Source of the DNA: an uncultured Flammeovirgaceae bacterium
Lineage (GTDB): Bacteria > Bacteroidota > Bacteroidia > Cytophagales > Cyclobacteriaceae
Length of the DNA stretch: 15,235 bases
Assembly (NCBI GenBank): GCA_946480685.1
Contig: CAMLLI010000011.1
Location: 1-15,235 of the forward strand
Direction of reading: 5' to 3'
Under the pieces are notes generated by a model. It was not told the DNA's origin. It ran no database searches and worked only from the letters and a program-made list of their open reading frames with translations. The translations under genes were made by a program, and so were the position numbers. Positions 1 through 7,087 of the stretch are shown here, in pieces (position 1 is the stretch's first letter; every line of letters starts with the position of its first letter).

Positions 1-186
1 GTGATGTTGAGTCTGATCTGTTTGACGTTTGTTTTCGGAAGCATCTGGGTTGGTGTCGGATCTTCTCTGATTCTATTGTTTATTAGTTTGATTGAGCTAC
101 TGGTGGCAGGTATCCAGGCTTATGTGTTTACGCTTTTCACAGCGCTATACATCGGCATGGCTATAGCAGATCACGATCATCATTAA
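1..186 (+). CDS. atpB: F0F1 ATP synthase subunit a, C-terminal end (5' truncated by window)
   Basis: This is the last 61 residues of the membrane subunit that forms the proton half-channels against the c-ring. The reading frame is open from the first base, so the gene starts upstream of the window and the first codon here (GTG) is not a start. The visible part is two hydrophobic segments (about residues 5-18 and 21-54), with the final-helix signature E32...Q39-A-Y-V-F-T-L-F, and a His/Asp-rich tail ending DHDHH. Q39 matches the conserved Gln of the last helix (Q252 in E. coli). E32 sits seven residues earlier, where E. coli has H245, a Glu/His exchange known in this family. The essential Arg of the preceding helix lies outside the window. 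atpE follows after 69 nt. Confidence 0.93.
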   Translation: MMLSLICLTFVFGSIWVGVGSSLILLFISLIELLVAGIQAYVFTLFTALYIGMAIADHDHH

Positions 187-243
187 TTATATATAAAGGT
201 ATCCCATGCGGTAAATGCCGTAAGGGTTTGTTTCACAATTTAA

Positions 244-501
<258 letters not shown>

Positions 502-508
502 AAGCTTT

Positions 509-552
509 AAGAAACCTGTCTTAGGCACTTGGCCGGGCAGGTTTCTTTCTTT
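509..552 (+). terminator. Intercistronic hairpin between atpE and atpF (leaky terminator or mRNA-stability element)
   Basis: Bases 509-520 pair with 536-547, giving a 12-bp stem (one G-U pair) around a 15-nt loop. A T-rich but interrupted tail (TCTTT) follows. It lies 8 nt after the atpE stop and 37 nt before atpF. The shape is that of an intrinsic terminator, but the genes on both sides belong to one operon. Partial termination or 3' protection of an atpE-containing transcript is therefore the natural reading, and it would fit the need for many c subunits per complex. The stem is seen in the sequence; the role is inferred. Confidence 0.65.
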
Positions 553-583
553 AACGTAACTACATCAGACTTTAAATAAAGAT

Positions 584-1078
584 ATGGAACTTCTTAACCC
601 CGGCACGGGACTTATTCTTTGGCAGTTAATTGTTTTTGTAGGTCTGTTTTTGCTCTTGAGCAAAATCGCATGGAAACCTATCATCAGCTCACTGAAAGAA
701 CGTGAAACATCTATTCAGGAAGCATTGTCAACCGCAGAGCGCGCCCGTCTTGAAATGGCGCAGCTTAAGTCTGACAACGAAAAGCTTTTGAAGGAAGCAC
801 GCGAAGAGCGCGATAAGATTCTACAGGGAGCACGTGAAGCTGCAAACCGTTTGAAAGACGAAGCGCAACTCGAAGCGAAGAAAGCTGCCGATAAAATTAT
901 TGAAGATGCCCGCGCTGCCATCAACATCGAGAAGCAGGCTGCTCTGAAAGAAGTAAAGATTCAGGTTGCTATGTTCTCACTTGAAGTTGCAGAGAAGCTG
1001 ATGAAGAAAAATCTGGCAGACGACAAGTCACAGAAAGAATTGGTAGAAGGTTATCTGAAAGATATAAAAGTTAACTAA
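584..1078 (+). CDS. atpF: F0F1 ATP synthase subunit b
   Basis: This is the peripheral stalk subunit that anchors F1 to the membrane and stops it co-rotating with the rotor. The 164 residues show the classic layout. A short N-terminus with GTGLILWQ leads into one membrane helix (about residues 8-26), then the family hinge AWKPI. A long charged, Ala/Glu/Lys-rich coiled coil covers roughly residues 35-125, and a C-terminal part contacts delta. The length is typical for bacterial b subunits. The ATG at 584 places the membrane helix right at the N-terminus, as expected. The stop codon is only 2 nt from the atpH start, so translational coupling with delta, its binding partner, is likely. Confidence 0.97.
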   Translation: MELLNPGTGLILWQLIVFVGLFLLLSKIAWKPIISSLKERETSIQEALSTAERARLEMAQLKSDNEKLLKEAREERDKILQGAREAANRLKDEAQLEAKKAADKIIEDARAAINIEKQAALKEVKIQVAMFSLEVAEKLMKKNLADDKSQKELVEGYLKDIKVN

Positions 1079-1080
1079 GC

Positions 1081-1641
1081 ATGGTGGAGTCAAGGGCAGC
1101 ATCCCGGTATGTAAAGTCCCTCCTCGGCCTGGCTGTGGAGCAAAACGCATTGGATCAGGTTCATGCAGACATGCAATTGTTTAGCAAAACAGTTGATAGC
1201 AGCCGTGAATTTGAACTTCTGCTGAAGAACCCGATCGTTAAGCACGATAAGAAGAGAGATATACTCGAGAAACTTTTCAAAGGAAAAGTACATCCGCTTA
1301 CGATGTCGATCTTCGATATCATTACCAAGAAAAACCGTGAGCCTCTTTTGCCTGCTATAGCAAAAGAGTTTCATAGCGCTTACAACGAATATAAAGGCAT
1401 CCGTAGGGCTACCATTACAACAGCCGTACCGTTGGATGCTAAACTGAAAGCCGAGTTTGAGCAGATCGTGAAAAATCTGAGCAAGAAAACACAAGTAGAG
1501 CTTTTGGAGAAAGTTGATAAAGATATGATCGGTGGTTTTGTACTGGAGATTGACGACAAGCAGATCGATGCTTCTATCAAAAACAAACTGAAGGCTTTGA
1601 AAGTAAAATTCAGTGAGAATCCTTATGTGAAGGAGTTTTAA
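1081..1641 (+). CDS. atpH: F0F1 ATP synthase subunit delta
   Basis: This soluble subunit sits on top of F1 and links alpha to the b stalk. At 186 residues it has normal length. The N-terminal six-helix domain begins SRAASRYVKSLLGLAVEQ, the usual 'RYA.AL...A' family start. The C-terminal part carries the well-conserved delta signature around residues 145-170: LLEKVDKDMIGGFVLEIDD, then IDASIKNKL. The ATG at 1081 lies 2 nt after atpF. A 51-nt spacer with a short direct repeat separates it from atpA. Nothing unusual is seen in the protein. Confidence 0.96.
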   Translation: MVESRAASRYVKSLLGLAVEQNALDQVHADMQLFSKTVDSSREFELLLKNPIVKHDKKRDILEKLFKGKVHPLTMSIFDIITKKNREPLLPAIAKEFHSAYNEYKGIRRATITTAVPLDAKLKAEFEQIVKNLSKKTQVELLEKVDKDMIGGFVLEIDDKQIDASIKNKLKALKVKFSENPYVKEF

Positions 1642-1665
1642 ATCACATACCTGAAAAATAAACTA

Positions 1666-1688
1666 ACTAACGACTTAACGACTAACGA
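1666..1688 (+). repeat. Short direct repeat in the atpH-atpA spacer
   Basis: ACTAACGA occurs at 1666-1673 and again at 1681-1688 with 7 nt between, in an A-rich, G-poor spacer that lacks a Shine-Dalgarno sequence and ends 4 nt before the atpA start. Weakly structured A-rich leaders are typical of translation initiation in Bacteroidota. The repeat may only reflect that composition, but could also be a small duplication. Confidence 0.4.
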
Positions 1689-1692
1689 TATC

Positions 1693-3273
1693 ATGGCAGA
1701 GATCAGACCCGAAGAAGTATCAGCGATTTTACGCGAACAACTTTCTCAGTCCCGTACGGATGCACAACTCGAAGAAGTTGGAACCGTGCTTACCGTAGGT
1801 GACGGTGTGGCTCGTATTTATGGACTTACACAAGCGCAGGCAGGTGAGTTGCTGGAGTTCGAAACCGGACTGAAAGCACTTGTACTGAACCTCGAAGAAG
1901 ATAACGTAGGAGCCGTATTACTCGGTGACTATAAAGGTATACGCGAAGGCGATACTGTAAAACGTACTGGTAAAATCGCTTCTGTAAAAGTAGGCGATGG
2001 TATGCTCGGGCGTGTAGTCGATACGTTGGGTAACCCTGTAGATGGAAAAGGTCCTCTGGCAGGTGAGTTGTATGAAATGCCACTGGAGCGTAAAGCACCG
2101 GGTGTAATTTTCCGTCAGCCGGTAAACGAACCATTACAAACCGGTATCAAAGCAATCGATGCGATGATTCCGATTGGCCGTGGTCAGCGTGAGTTGATTA
2201 TCGGTGATCGTCAGACTGGTAAAACAGCTGTTGCACTTGATGCAATTGTTAACCAGAAAGAGTTTTACGAAAAAGGTCAACCTGTATACTGTATATATGT
2301 AGCGATCGGTCAGAAAGCTTCTACCGTAGCGAGCGTTGCTGCCGCGCTTGAAAAAGCTGGTGCACTTCCATATACTGTAATTGTGTCGGCATCAGCGTCT
2401 GATCCTGCTCCAATGCAGTTCTTCGCTCCGTTCACAGGTGCTGCTATCGGTGAGTTCTTCCGTGACACCGGCCGTCCTGCACTGGTTGTTTATGACGATT
2501 TGTCTAAGCAGGCTGTTGCATACCGCGAAGTGTCTCTTCTGTTGAGAAGACCTCCTGGACGTGAAGCTTATCCTGGTGATGTATTCTATCTTCACTCTCG
2601 TCTGTTAGAGAGAGCTGCGAAAGTTATCAATAACGATGCTATCGCGAAGAACATGAACGACCTTCCTGCTTCTATCAAGCACCTGGTAAAAGGTGGTGGT
2701 TCATTAACAGCACTTCCTATCATCGAAACACAAGCTGGTGACGTATCAGCTTATATCCCGACTAACGTGATCTCGATCACGGATGGTCAGATCTTCCTTG
2801 AAACAAACTTGTTCAACTCAGGTATACGTCCTGCGATCAACGTAGGTATATCGGTATCACGCGTGGGTGGTTCTGCACAGATCAAATCCATGAAGAAAGT
2901 TGCCGGTACATTGAAATTGGATCAGGCTCAATTCCGCGAACTTGAAGCTTTCGCGAAATTCGGTTCTGACCTCGATGCAGCTACTAAACTTACGATCGAA
3001 CGCGGTAGAAGAAATACAGAGATCCTGAAACAGGATCAGTATGCTCCTGTTCCGGTAGAAGAGCAGGTGGCAATTATCACCGCTTCAACACGTGGTTTCA
3101 TGGATAAAGTGCCGGTAAATAAAGTGAAGGCGTTCGAAAGAGACTTCATCGAATTACTGCGCGCTAATTACCGCGGAGTTCTTGATAACCTGCGTGCCGG
3201 TAAATTTGAAGATGCAGACGTTGATACGATCAAGAAAGTAGCAATCGATCTGTCAAGCAAGTACGCAGCATAG
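1693..3273 (+). CDS. atpA: F0F1 ATP synthase subunit alpha
   Basis: This is the non-catalytic nucleotide-binding subunit of the F1 hexamer. The 526 residues contain an N-terminal beta-barrel (about residues 25-95), then the nucleotide-binding domain with the Walker A loop G171-D-R-Q-T-G-K177-T178. The family signature near V384-G-I-S-V-S-R390-V-G-G supplies the arginine that reaches into the neighbouring catalytic site. A C-terminal helical domain starts around residue 400. Length and motifs are standard. Codon choice favours ATC over ATA for Ile, unlike the less expressed genes later in the window, in keeping with a highly expressed gene. A 63-nt CA-rich spacer separates it from atpG. Confidence 0.99.
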   Translation: MAEIRPEEVSAILREQLSQSRTDAQLEEVGTVLTVGDGVARIYGLTQAQAGELLEFETGLKALVLNLEEDNVGAVLLGDYKGIREGDTVKRTGKIASVKVGDGMLGRVVDTLGNPVDGKGPLAGELYEMPLERKAPGVIFRQPVNEPLQTGIKAIDAMIPIGRGQRELIIGDRQTGKTAVALDAIVNQKEFYEKGQPVYCIYVAIGQKASTVASVAAALEKAGALPYTVIVSASASDPAPMQFFAPFTGAAIGEFFRDTGRPALVVYDDLSKQAVAYREVSLLLRRPPGREAYPGDVFYLHSRLLERAAKVINNDAIAKNMNDLPASIKHLVKGGGSLTALPIIETQAGDVSAYIPTNVISITDGQIFLETNLFNSGIRPAINVGISVSRVGGSAQIKSMKKVAGTLKLDQAQFRELEAFAKFGSDLDAATKLTIERGRRNTEILKQDQYAPVPVEEQVAIITASTRGFMDKVPVNKVKAFERDFIELLRANYRGVLDNLRAGKFEDADVDTIKKVAIDLSSKYAA

Positions 3274-3336
3274 CAAAAGGTTTTGGTGACGTTAACCTAA
3301 ACACATCAACACCTCAACACATACGCACATAAAAGT

Positions 3337-4224
3337 ATGCCTAGCTTAAAAGAAGTAAAGAACCGGATAACCTCCGTAATGTCTACGCAGCAGATAACCA
3401 AAGCCATGAAAATGGTGGCGGCTGCCAAGCTGCGCAGATCGCAGGATAGAATTACGCAGATACGCCCTTTCGCGCAAAAGCTTAATACAATACTCAAGAA
3501 TCTGTCTGCAGCACAAAGCAACACAGATGATGAGAGTTGGTATAGCGCTGTTCGTGAAGAGAGAAAAGTATTGATCGTAGCGATCAGTTCAGATCGTGGT
3601 CTTTGCGGATCGTTTAATACAAATGTTATCAAAGGTGTGCTTCGCCTGATTGAGGAGAAATATAGCGCACAACATGCGAAGGGTAATGTTACGGTTCTCC
3701 CGGTAGGAAGAAAGGCAACAGATTTCTTTACCAAGAGAAAATACCCAACCGTAATTGATTACGCTACACTCTATAGCAACCTTACATTCGAGAATGTATC
3801 GAATGCCATGGAGTATATCATCGAAGCGTTCAAGGCTGGTAAGTACGATAAAGTTGAGCTGGTATATAACGAGTTCAAAAACGTGGCGACTCAGATCTTA
3901 CGTGCTGAACAGTTGTTACCAATTGTGCCTGCGCAAACTACAGAAAGCAATTCAAACCAGGTTGACTATATATACCTTCCTAACCAGGAAGAGATCATCA
4001 CCGGTCTTATCCCAAAATCGTTGAAGGTACAATTCTTCAAAGCATTGCTGGATTCCAGCGCAGCAGAGAATGGTGCACGTATGACGGCTATGGATAAAGC
4101 AACCGAGAATGCAGGCGAACTTCTGAAACAGCTGCGCCTCTCGTACAACCGTACGCGTCAGGCTGCCATTACCAAAGAGATCCTCGAGATCGTGGGTGGT
4201 GCAGAAGCTTTGAAGTCAGCTTAA
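3337..4224 (+). CDS. atpG: F0F1 ATP synthase subunit gamma
   Basis: This is the central rotor shaft, whose two terminal helices form a coiled coil inside the alpha3-beta3 hexamer. In 295 residues both terminal signatures are clear. The N-terminus reads LKEVKNRITSVMSTQQITKA, followed by MKMVAAAKLRR. The C-terminus has ATENAGELL, then LSYNRTRQAAITKEILEIVG and GAEAL. The internal SSDRGLCGSFNTNV (about residues 85-98) is the conserved Rossmann-like segment. It is the last gene of this atp cluster and is followed by a strong terminator. The beta and epsilon genes (atpD, atpC) are absent downstream, as is usual when they form a separate locus in Bacteroidota. Confidence 0.98.
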   Translation: MPSLKEVKNRITSVMSTQQITKAMKMVAAAKLRRSQDRITQIRPFAQKLNTILKNLSAAQSNTDDESWYSAVREERKVLIVAISSDRGLCGSFNTNVIKGVLRLIEEKYSAQHAKGNVTVLPVGRKATDFFTKRKYPTVIDYATLYSNLTFENVSNAMEYIIEAFKAGKYDKVELVYNEFKNVATQILRAEQLLPIVPAQTTESNSNQVDYIYLPNQEEIITGLIPKSLKVQFFKALLDSSAAENGARMTAMDKATENAGELLKQLRLSYNRTRQAAITKEILEIVGGAEALKSA

Positions 4225-4244
4225 AAATATTCTTCGTATCATTG

Positions 4245-4275
4245 AAGTCCTCTGAGAAATCAGAGGACTTTTTTT
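4245..4275 (+). terminator. Intrinsic terminator closing the atp operon
   Basis: AAGTCCTCTGA (4245-4255) pairs perfectly over 11 bp with TCAGAGGACTT (4260-4270) around a GAAA tetraloop, followed by an unbroken run of seven Ts (4269-4275). It begins 20 nt after the atpG stop. This is the clearest terminator in the window. Confidence 0.94.
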
Positions 4276-4306
4276 ATTTCAGGAAAGTTTTAGTGAACGC
4301 GATGAC

Positions 4307-5110
4307 ATGCGATACCTGTTGCGACTATACAGACTGTTTAATCTTTTAAGCATCGATGTTGCGCTGGGTTCTATATGCTCGGCACTTTTCTTCGCGCAGA
4401 TCCTGCAGGTACATATCCTGTCGTTCGGGTTGTTCGCGTTAGGACTCTCTGTATGGATCATTTATACTGCTGATCATTTACTGGATGCCCTGAAAATAAA
4501 ACTACCGGCGGCAACTGCACGACACAGGTTTCATCAAAAGAATTTCAAAATTCTGCTCATCATGTTAGCGGTTGCCATGGTTGTCAATGGCATTATCATT
4601 TTATTTATCCGGCATCGTGTTCTGGTAGCAGGACTATATATAGCCGCTATTGTAGGTATATATTTCCTTATAAATCGCTACCTGAAGTTTATGAAAGAAA
4701 TTTTCATCGCGATAGTATATACCATCGGTGTGCTGTTGCCTTCTATCTCGGTAACGCAGCAGCCTATGCATAACTGGCCGTGGCTGATTATTACAAGCTT
4801 TTCTGTTACTGCGCTAATCAATCTCATTTTGTTCTCCTGGTTCGATCATGCACGTGATCTCCGCGATGGAAATATATCTTTTGTTACGGTACTGGGAGAA
4901 CAGACCAGTCGCACGGTTATTGTGTTGCTCTTTTTACTCGTAACGGTCCTTGCTGCTATATCAGCCTCAATAGCAGGTGTTGTTATTTTGCTGATGAATG
5001 TTTTGTTGCTACTCACCTTTATTTTTCATCGGTATTTTTCCATACACGATCGCTTCCGCATCCTGGGCGATTTTGTCTTTATGCTGCCCATAGTATACCT
5101 TTTATTTTAG
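4307..5110 (+). CDS. Polytopic membrane protein of the UbiA prenyltransferase superfamily (divergent)
   Basis: The protein has 267 residues and about seven to nine hydrophobic segments. Two acidic motifs sit at the ends of membrane helices, as in UbiA-type enzymes that move prenyl groups onto aromatic or other acceptors using Mg2+-bound diphosphate. The first is Y53-T-A-D56-H-L-L-D60, in place of the usual NDxxDxxxD. The second is F179-D180-H-A-R-D184-L-R-D187-G, close to the normal DxxxD pattern. K130-E131 before a central helix also fits the family. The protein is somewhat shorter than MenA or UbiA (about 290-300). The substrate cannot be told. It starts 31 nt after the atp terminator and lies 4 nt upstream of a MenG-like methyltransferase, hinting at a shared lipid or quinone-type substrate (inference). 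The superfamily call is moderately secure; activity is not. Confidence 0.7.
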   Translation: MRYLLRLYRLFNLLSIDVALGSICSALFFAQILQVHILSFGLFALGLSVWIIYTADHLLDALKIKLPAATARHRFHQKNFKILLIMLAVAMVVNGIIILFIRHRVLVAGLYIAAIVGIYFLINRYLKFMKEIFIAIVYTIGVLLPSISVTQQPMHNWPWLIITSFSVTALINLILFSWFDHARDLRDGNISFVTVLGEQTSRTVIVLLFLLVTVLAAISASIAGVVILLMNVLLLLTFIFHRYFSIHDRFRILGDFVFMLPIVYLLF

Positions 5111-5114
5111 TGTG

Positions 5115-5723
5115 ATGAGCTTTGACAGCATAGCCCCGGTATACGACTCCCTTTCGCGCATGGTGTATGGAAAGAGTATTGTTACTGCACAGCGACATTT
5201 CTTGACACATATACCGGAAGGATCCAGTGTATTAATTATCGGTGGTGGTACCGGGTGGATCATCGATGCACTATTTTCGGTAAACAAAACGTGCTCGGTA
5301 GTATATATTGAAGCATCGCAAAAAATGCTGCAGAAAGCGAAAGGTCGTATCCGTATAAATGATCAATCCCGCATAACGTTTCTGTTTCAATCCGAGATAC
5401 CCTCAGAAGGATTGTACGATGTTATCATTACGAATTTCTTTCTCGATCTTTTTCCACCTGCCAGGCTTGAGCAGATTATCCATCAGCTAAAAGATATCTT
5501 GAAGCAAGATGGACGCTGGTTTGTAACCGATTTTGTTGACGGAGGAAAACGCTGGCAACAACTGCTTCTTCGAGTAATGTATCTGTTCTTCAGACGTGTT
5601 AGTAAGATAGAGGCGGCAACCCTTCCTCCCTGGCAATTATTATTGACCGATGCCGGTCTGCAGGAAACGCATGTCAAATATTTTTATGCCGGCTTTATCA
5701 GAACAGCTATATATCAAAAGTAA
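5115..5723 (+). CDS. Class I SAM-dependent methyltransferase, MenG/UbiE-like
   Basis: The protein has 202 residues from the ATG at 5115; a GTG at 5112 directly before it is a possible alternative start. The N-terminus FDSIAPVYDSLSRMVYG resembles the opening of the MenG/UbiE quinone methyltransferases. Motif I is V39-L-I-I-G-G-G-T-G47. The acidic residue at the end of strand 2 is E66 (VVYIEAS), and YDVIITNFFLDLFP (101-114) is the motif IV region. A hydrophobic/basic stretch near 153-170 could touch the membrane. It is shorter than UbiE (about 240-250), so it is probably not the main menaquinone methyltransferase. Its position 4 nt after the UbiA-like gene suggests it modifies that enzyme's product. 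It ends 8 nt from the convergent gene on the minus strand. Confidence 0.85.
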   Translation: MSFDSIAPVYDSLSRMVYGKSIVTAQRHFLTHIPEGSSVLIIGGGTGWIIDALFSVNKTCSVVYIEASQKMLQKAKGRIRINDQSRITFLFQSEIPSEGLYDVIITNFFLDLFPPARLEQIIHQLKDILKQDGRWFVTDFVDGGKRWQQLLLRVMYLFFRRVSKIEAATLPPWQLLLTDAGLQETHVKYFYAGFIRTAIYQK

Positions 5724-5731
5724 ATATATAC

Positions 5732-6937
5732 TTACCCGCCCTGTACATAGTCGGTGAGGTATTGGTAGTTAGCAGTAAGGTGCCCATCCTCAGCAATGGT
5801 TGCCCGCTTGATAATGTCATCATGATCGATGTTGTTTAGTAAGGGCAGAACTTTATTGATCAGATCATGTCCAAATTCTTCGGAAGCACTTCGCGGTAAT
5901 TCACACGGCAAATTATCAACCGCCATTACAGTTACAAATTTTTTGCTGCTAAGTGCAGGTTGAATGGAATCCGTTGCAGCATCATAGTCATACAACGGGT
6001 CGGCTATAGTGGTAGCACGTTTGGTGCTCGGTATAGATCCGTCTATATCGCAGGTAATGTCTGCAATAACCTGTATACGAAATTCAGGTGACAGCATTTC
6101 TTCACGGGTAAATAACACAGGCGCTTTGGGATTCCAGTATGCACCGGCCATCAGTATATCGGCTACTTTGGTGAAGTCGCTGAAGTTTGAAGTATACCGC
6201 TCCGGATATTTGTGAAATTCTTCGCGATTGAAGATGCGTCCTTCCTTATGTGTGTGATAATCGGCACTGCTTAACTGAACATATACCGGTTCTGAAAAAT
6301 TACGTGTGAGAAAATCATGTGGATTTACTTTGCGTATACCGGCACTGTCCAATGTTTCCATCGATCCCTTGCCGACACGCCCGGCTCCGGTTAAGATTAT
6401 TTTTATCGGTGGTAATTTTACTTTTCGCAGTTCCAGTTTCAAATCGTTTACATCGAAACACCCGTGTGCTCTTCGAAGCGAAAACAGACCGAAGCGATTA
6501 CCATACGCCCACAAACCGTTATAGGCCCCAACAATACCTGCATATCTTCCGAAAGCCACCAGGCGATTACCTTGCCGATCGGTTAACACCTCGTAATCGA
6601 CAAGTTTTATTTTCTTCTTTAACACAGCTTGTAACAGCTTTCGGTTATAAGCTTGTTTTTTTATAGTGTGCGAGAAGAAGAAATATGTTTTCCCTTCCTG
6701 AAGTAAATCTATCGGCACTTCTTTTATACCCATCAGTATATCGCACTCACTAACATCTTTCTTCACTTCAATACCATGCTCCCGGTATTCATCATCTTTG
6801 AAGCAGCGGATGTCACTTTCCTGGCAAAGCATTTTTATATCCGGAAAACGCAGTTGGATTTCTTCAGCCTGCAAGGGTGTAAACGGAACTCGTTTATCAG
6901 TAGGAACCTTTCCTTCGCGAATCAATCCGATTTTCAT
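5732..6937 (-). CDS. Saccharopine dehydrogenase (Lys1-type)-like NAD(P)-dependent oxidoreductase
   Basis: The protein has 401 residues with the N-terminal domain of the alanine dehydrogenase/transhydrogenase/Lys1 superfamily (M-K-I-G-L-I-R-E-G-K, then RVPFTP) and a Rossmann nucleotide loop G184-A-G-R-V-G189. Compared with yeast Lys1 from memory, GIK72EVP and FFSH90TIKKQ line up with its catalytic Lys and His. The segment LVAFGRYAGIVGAYNG (126-141) matches Lys1's AFG.YAG. It also has DITCDIDGSIPST, another family-typical stretch. The expected reaction is reversible NAD-linked cleavage of saccharopine to lysine and 2-oxoglutarate, but the substrate is not certain. The frame is open a further 33 codons upstream. 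I chose the ATG at 6937 because MKIGLIREGK is the family N-terminus and the extension looks non-protein-like. A terminator isolates it from ctpA, so it should have its own promoter in 6938-7033. Confidence 0.82.
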   Translation of the reverse strand: MKIGLIREGKVPTDKRVPFTPLQAEEIQLRFPDIKMLCQESDIRCFKDDEYREHGIEVKKDVSECDILMGIKEVPIDLLQEGKTYFFFSHTIKKQAYNRKLLQAVLKKKIKLVDYEVLTDRQGNRLVAFGRYAGIVGAYNGLWAYGNRFGLFSLRRAHGCFDVNDLKLELRKVKLPPIKIILTGAGRVGKGSMETLDSAGIRKVNPHDFLTRNFSEPVYVQLSSADYHTHKEGRIFNREEFHKYPERYTSNFSDFTKVADILMAGAYWNPKAPVLFTREEMLSPEFRIQVIADITCDIDGSIPSTKRATTIADPLYDYDAATDSIQPALSSKKFVTVMAVDNLPCELPRSASEEFGHDLINKVLPLLNNIDHDDIIKRATIAEDGHLTANYQYLTDYVQGG

Positions 6938-7033
6938 ATATAGGTATAAAGTAGTGGGCGTTTGAAAAGTAATGGGTAAACAATCATTACAACTATAAAA
7001 ATATAGCTTATCAGGGTGATATTGGACACACCC

Positions 7034-7072
7034 CAATAAAAATACCCTGCCGCTATAACAACGACAGGGTAT
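7034..7072 (-). terminator. Intrinsic terminator downstream of the S41 protease gene
   Basis: On the minus strand, bases 7072-7062 pair with 7052-7042 (ATACCCTGTCG with CGGCAGGGTAT; 11 bp including one G-U) around a 9-nt loop. A T-rich tail (TTTTATT, 7041-7035) follows. It begins 15 nt after the protease stop codon and separates it from the next minus-strand gene. Confidence 0.85.
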
Positions 7073-7087
7073 ATCTATAAATGATCG

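Noticed and set aside
6938..7033. Promoter for the Lys1-like gene (TTG...TACTTTTC on the minus strand)
   Set aside because: A promoter must be here, but this match is degenerate and an equally weak second candidate (TACTTTAT) lies nearby.
6938..7036. 33-codon N-terminal extension of the Lys1-like protein
   Set aside because: It is Cys/Tyr-rich with no family similarity and starts at the terminator; MKIGLIREGK at 6937 is the expected N-terminus.
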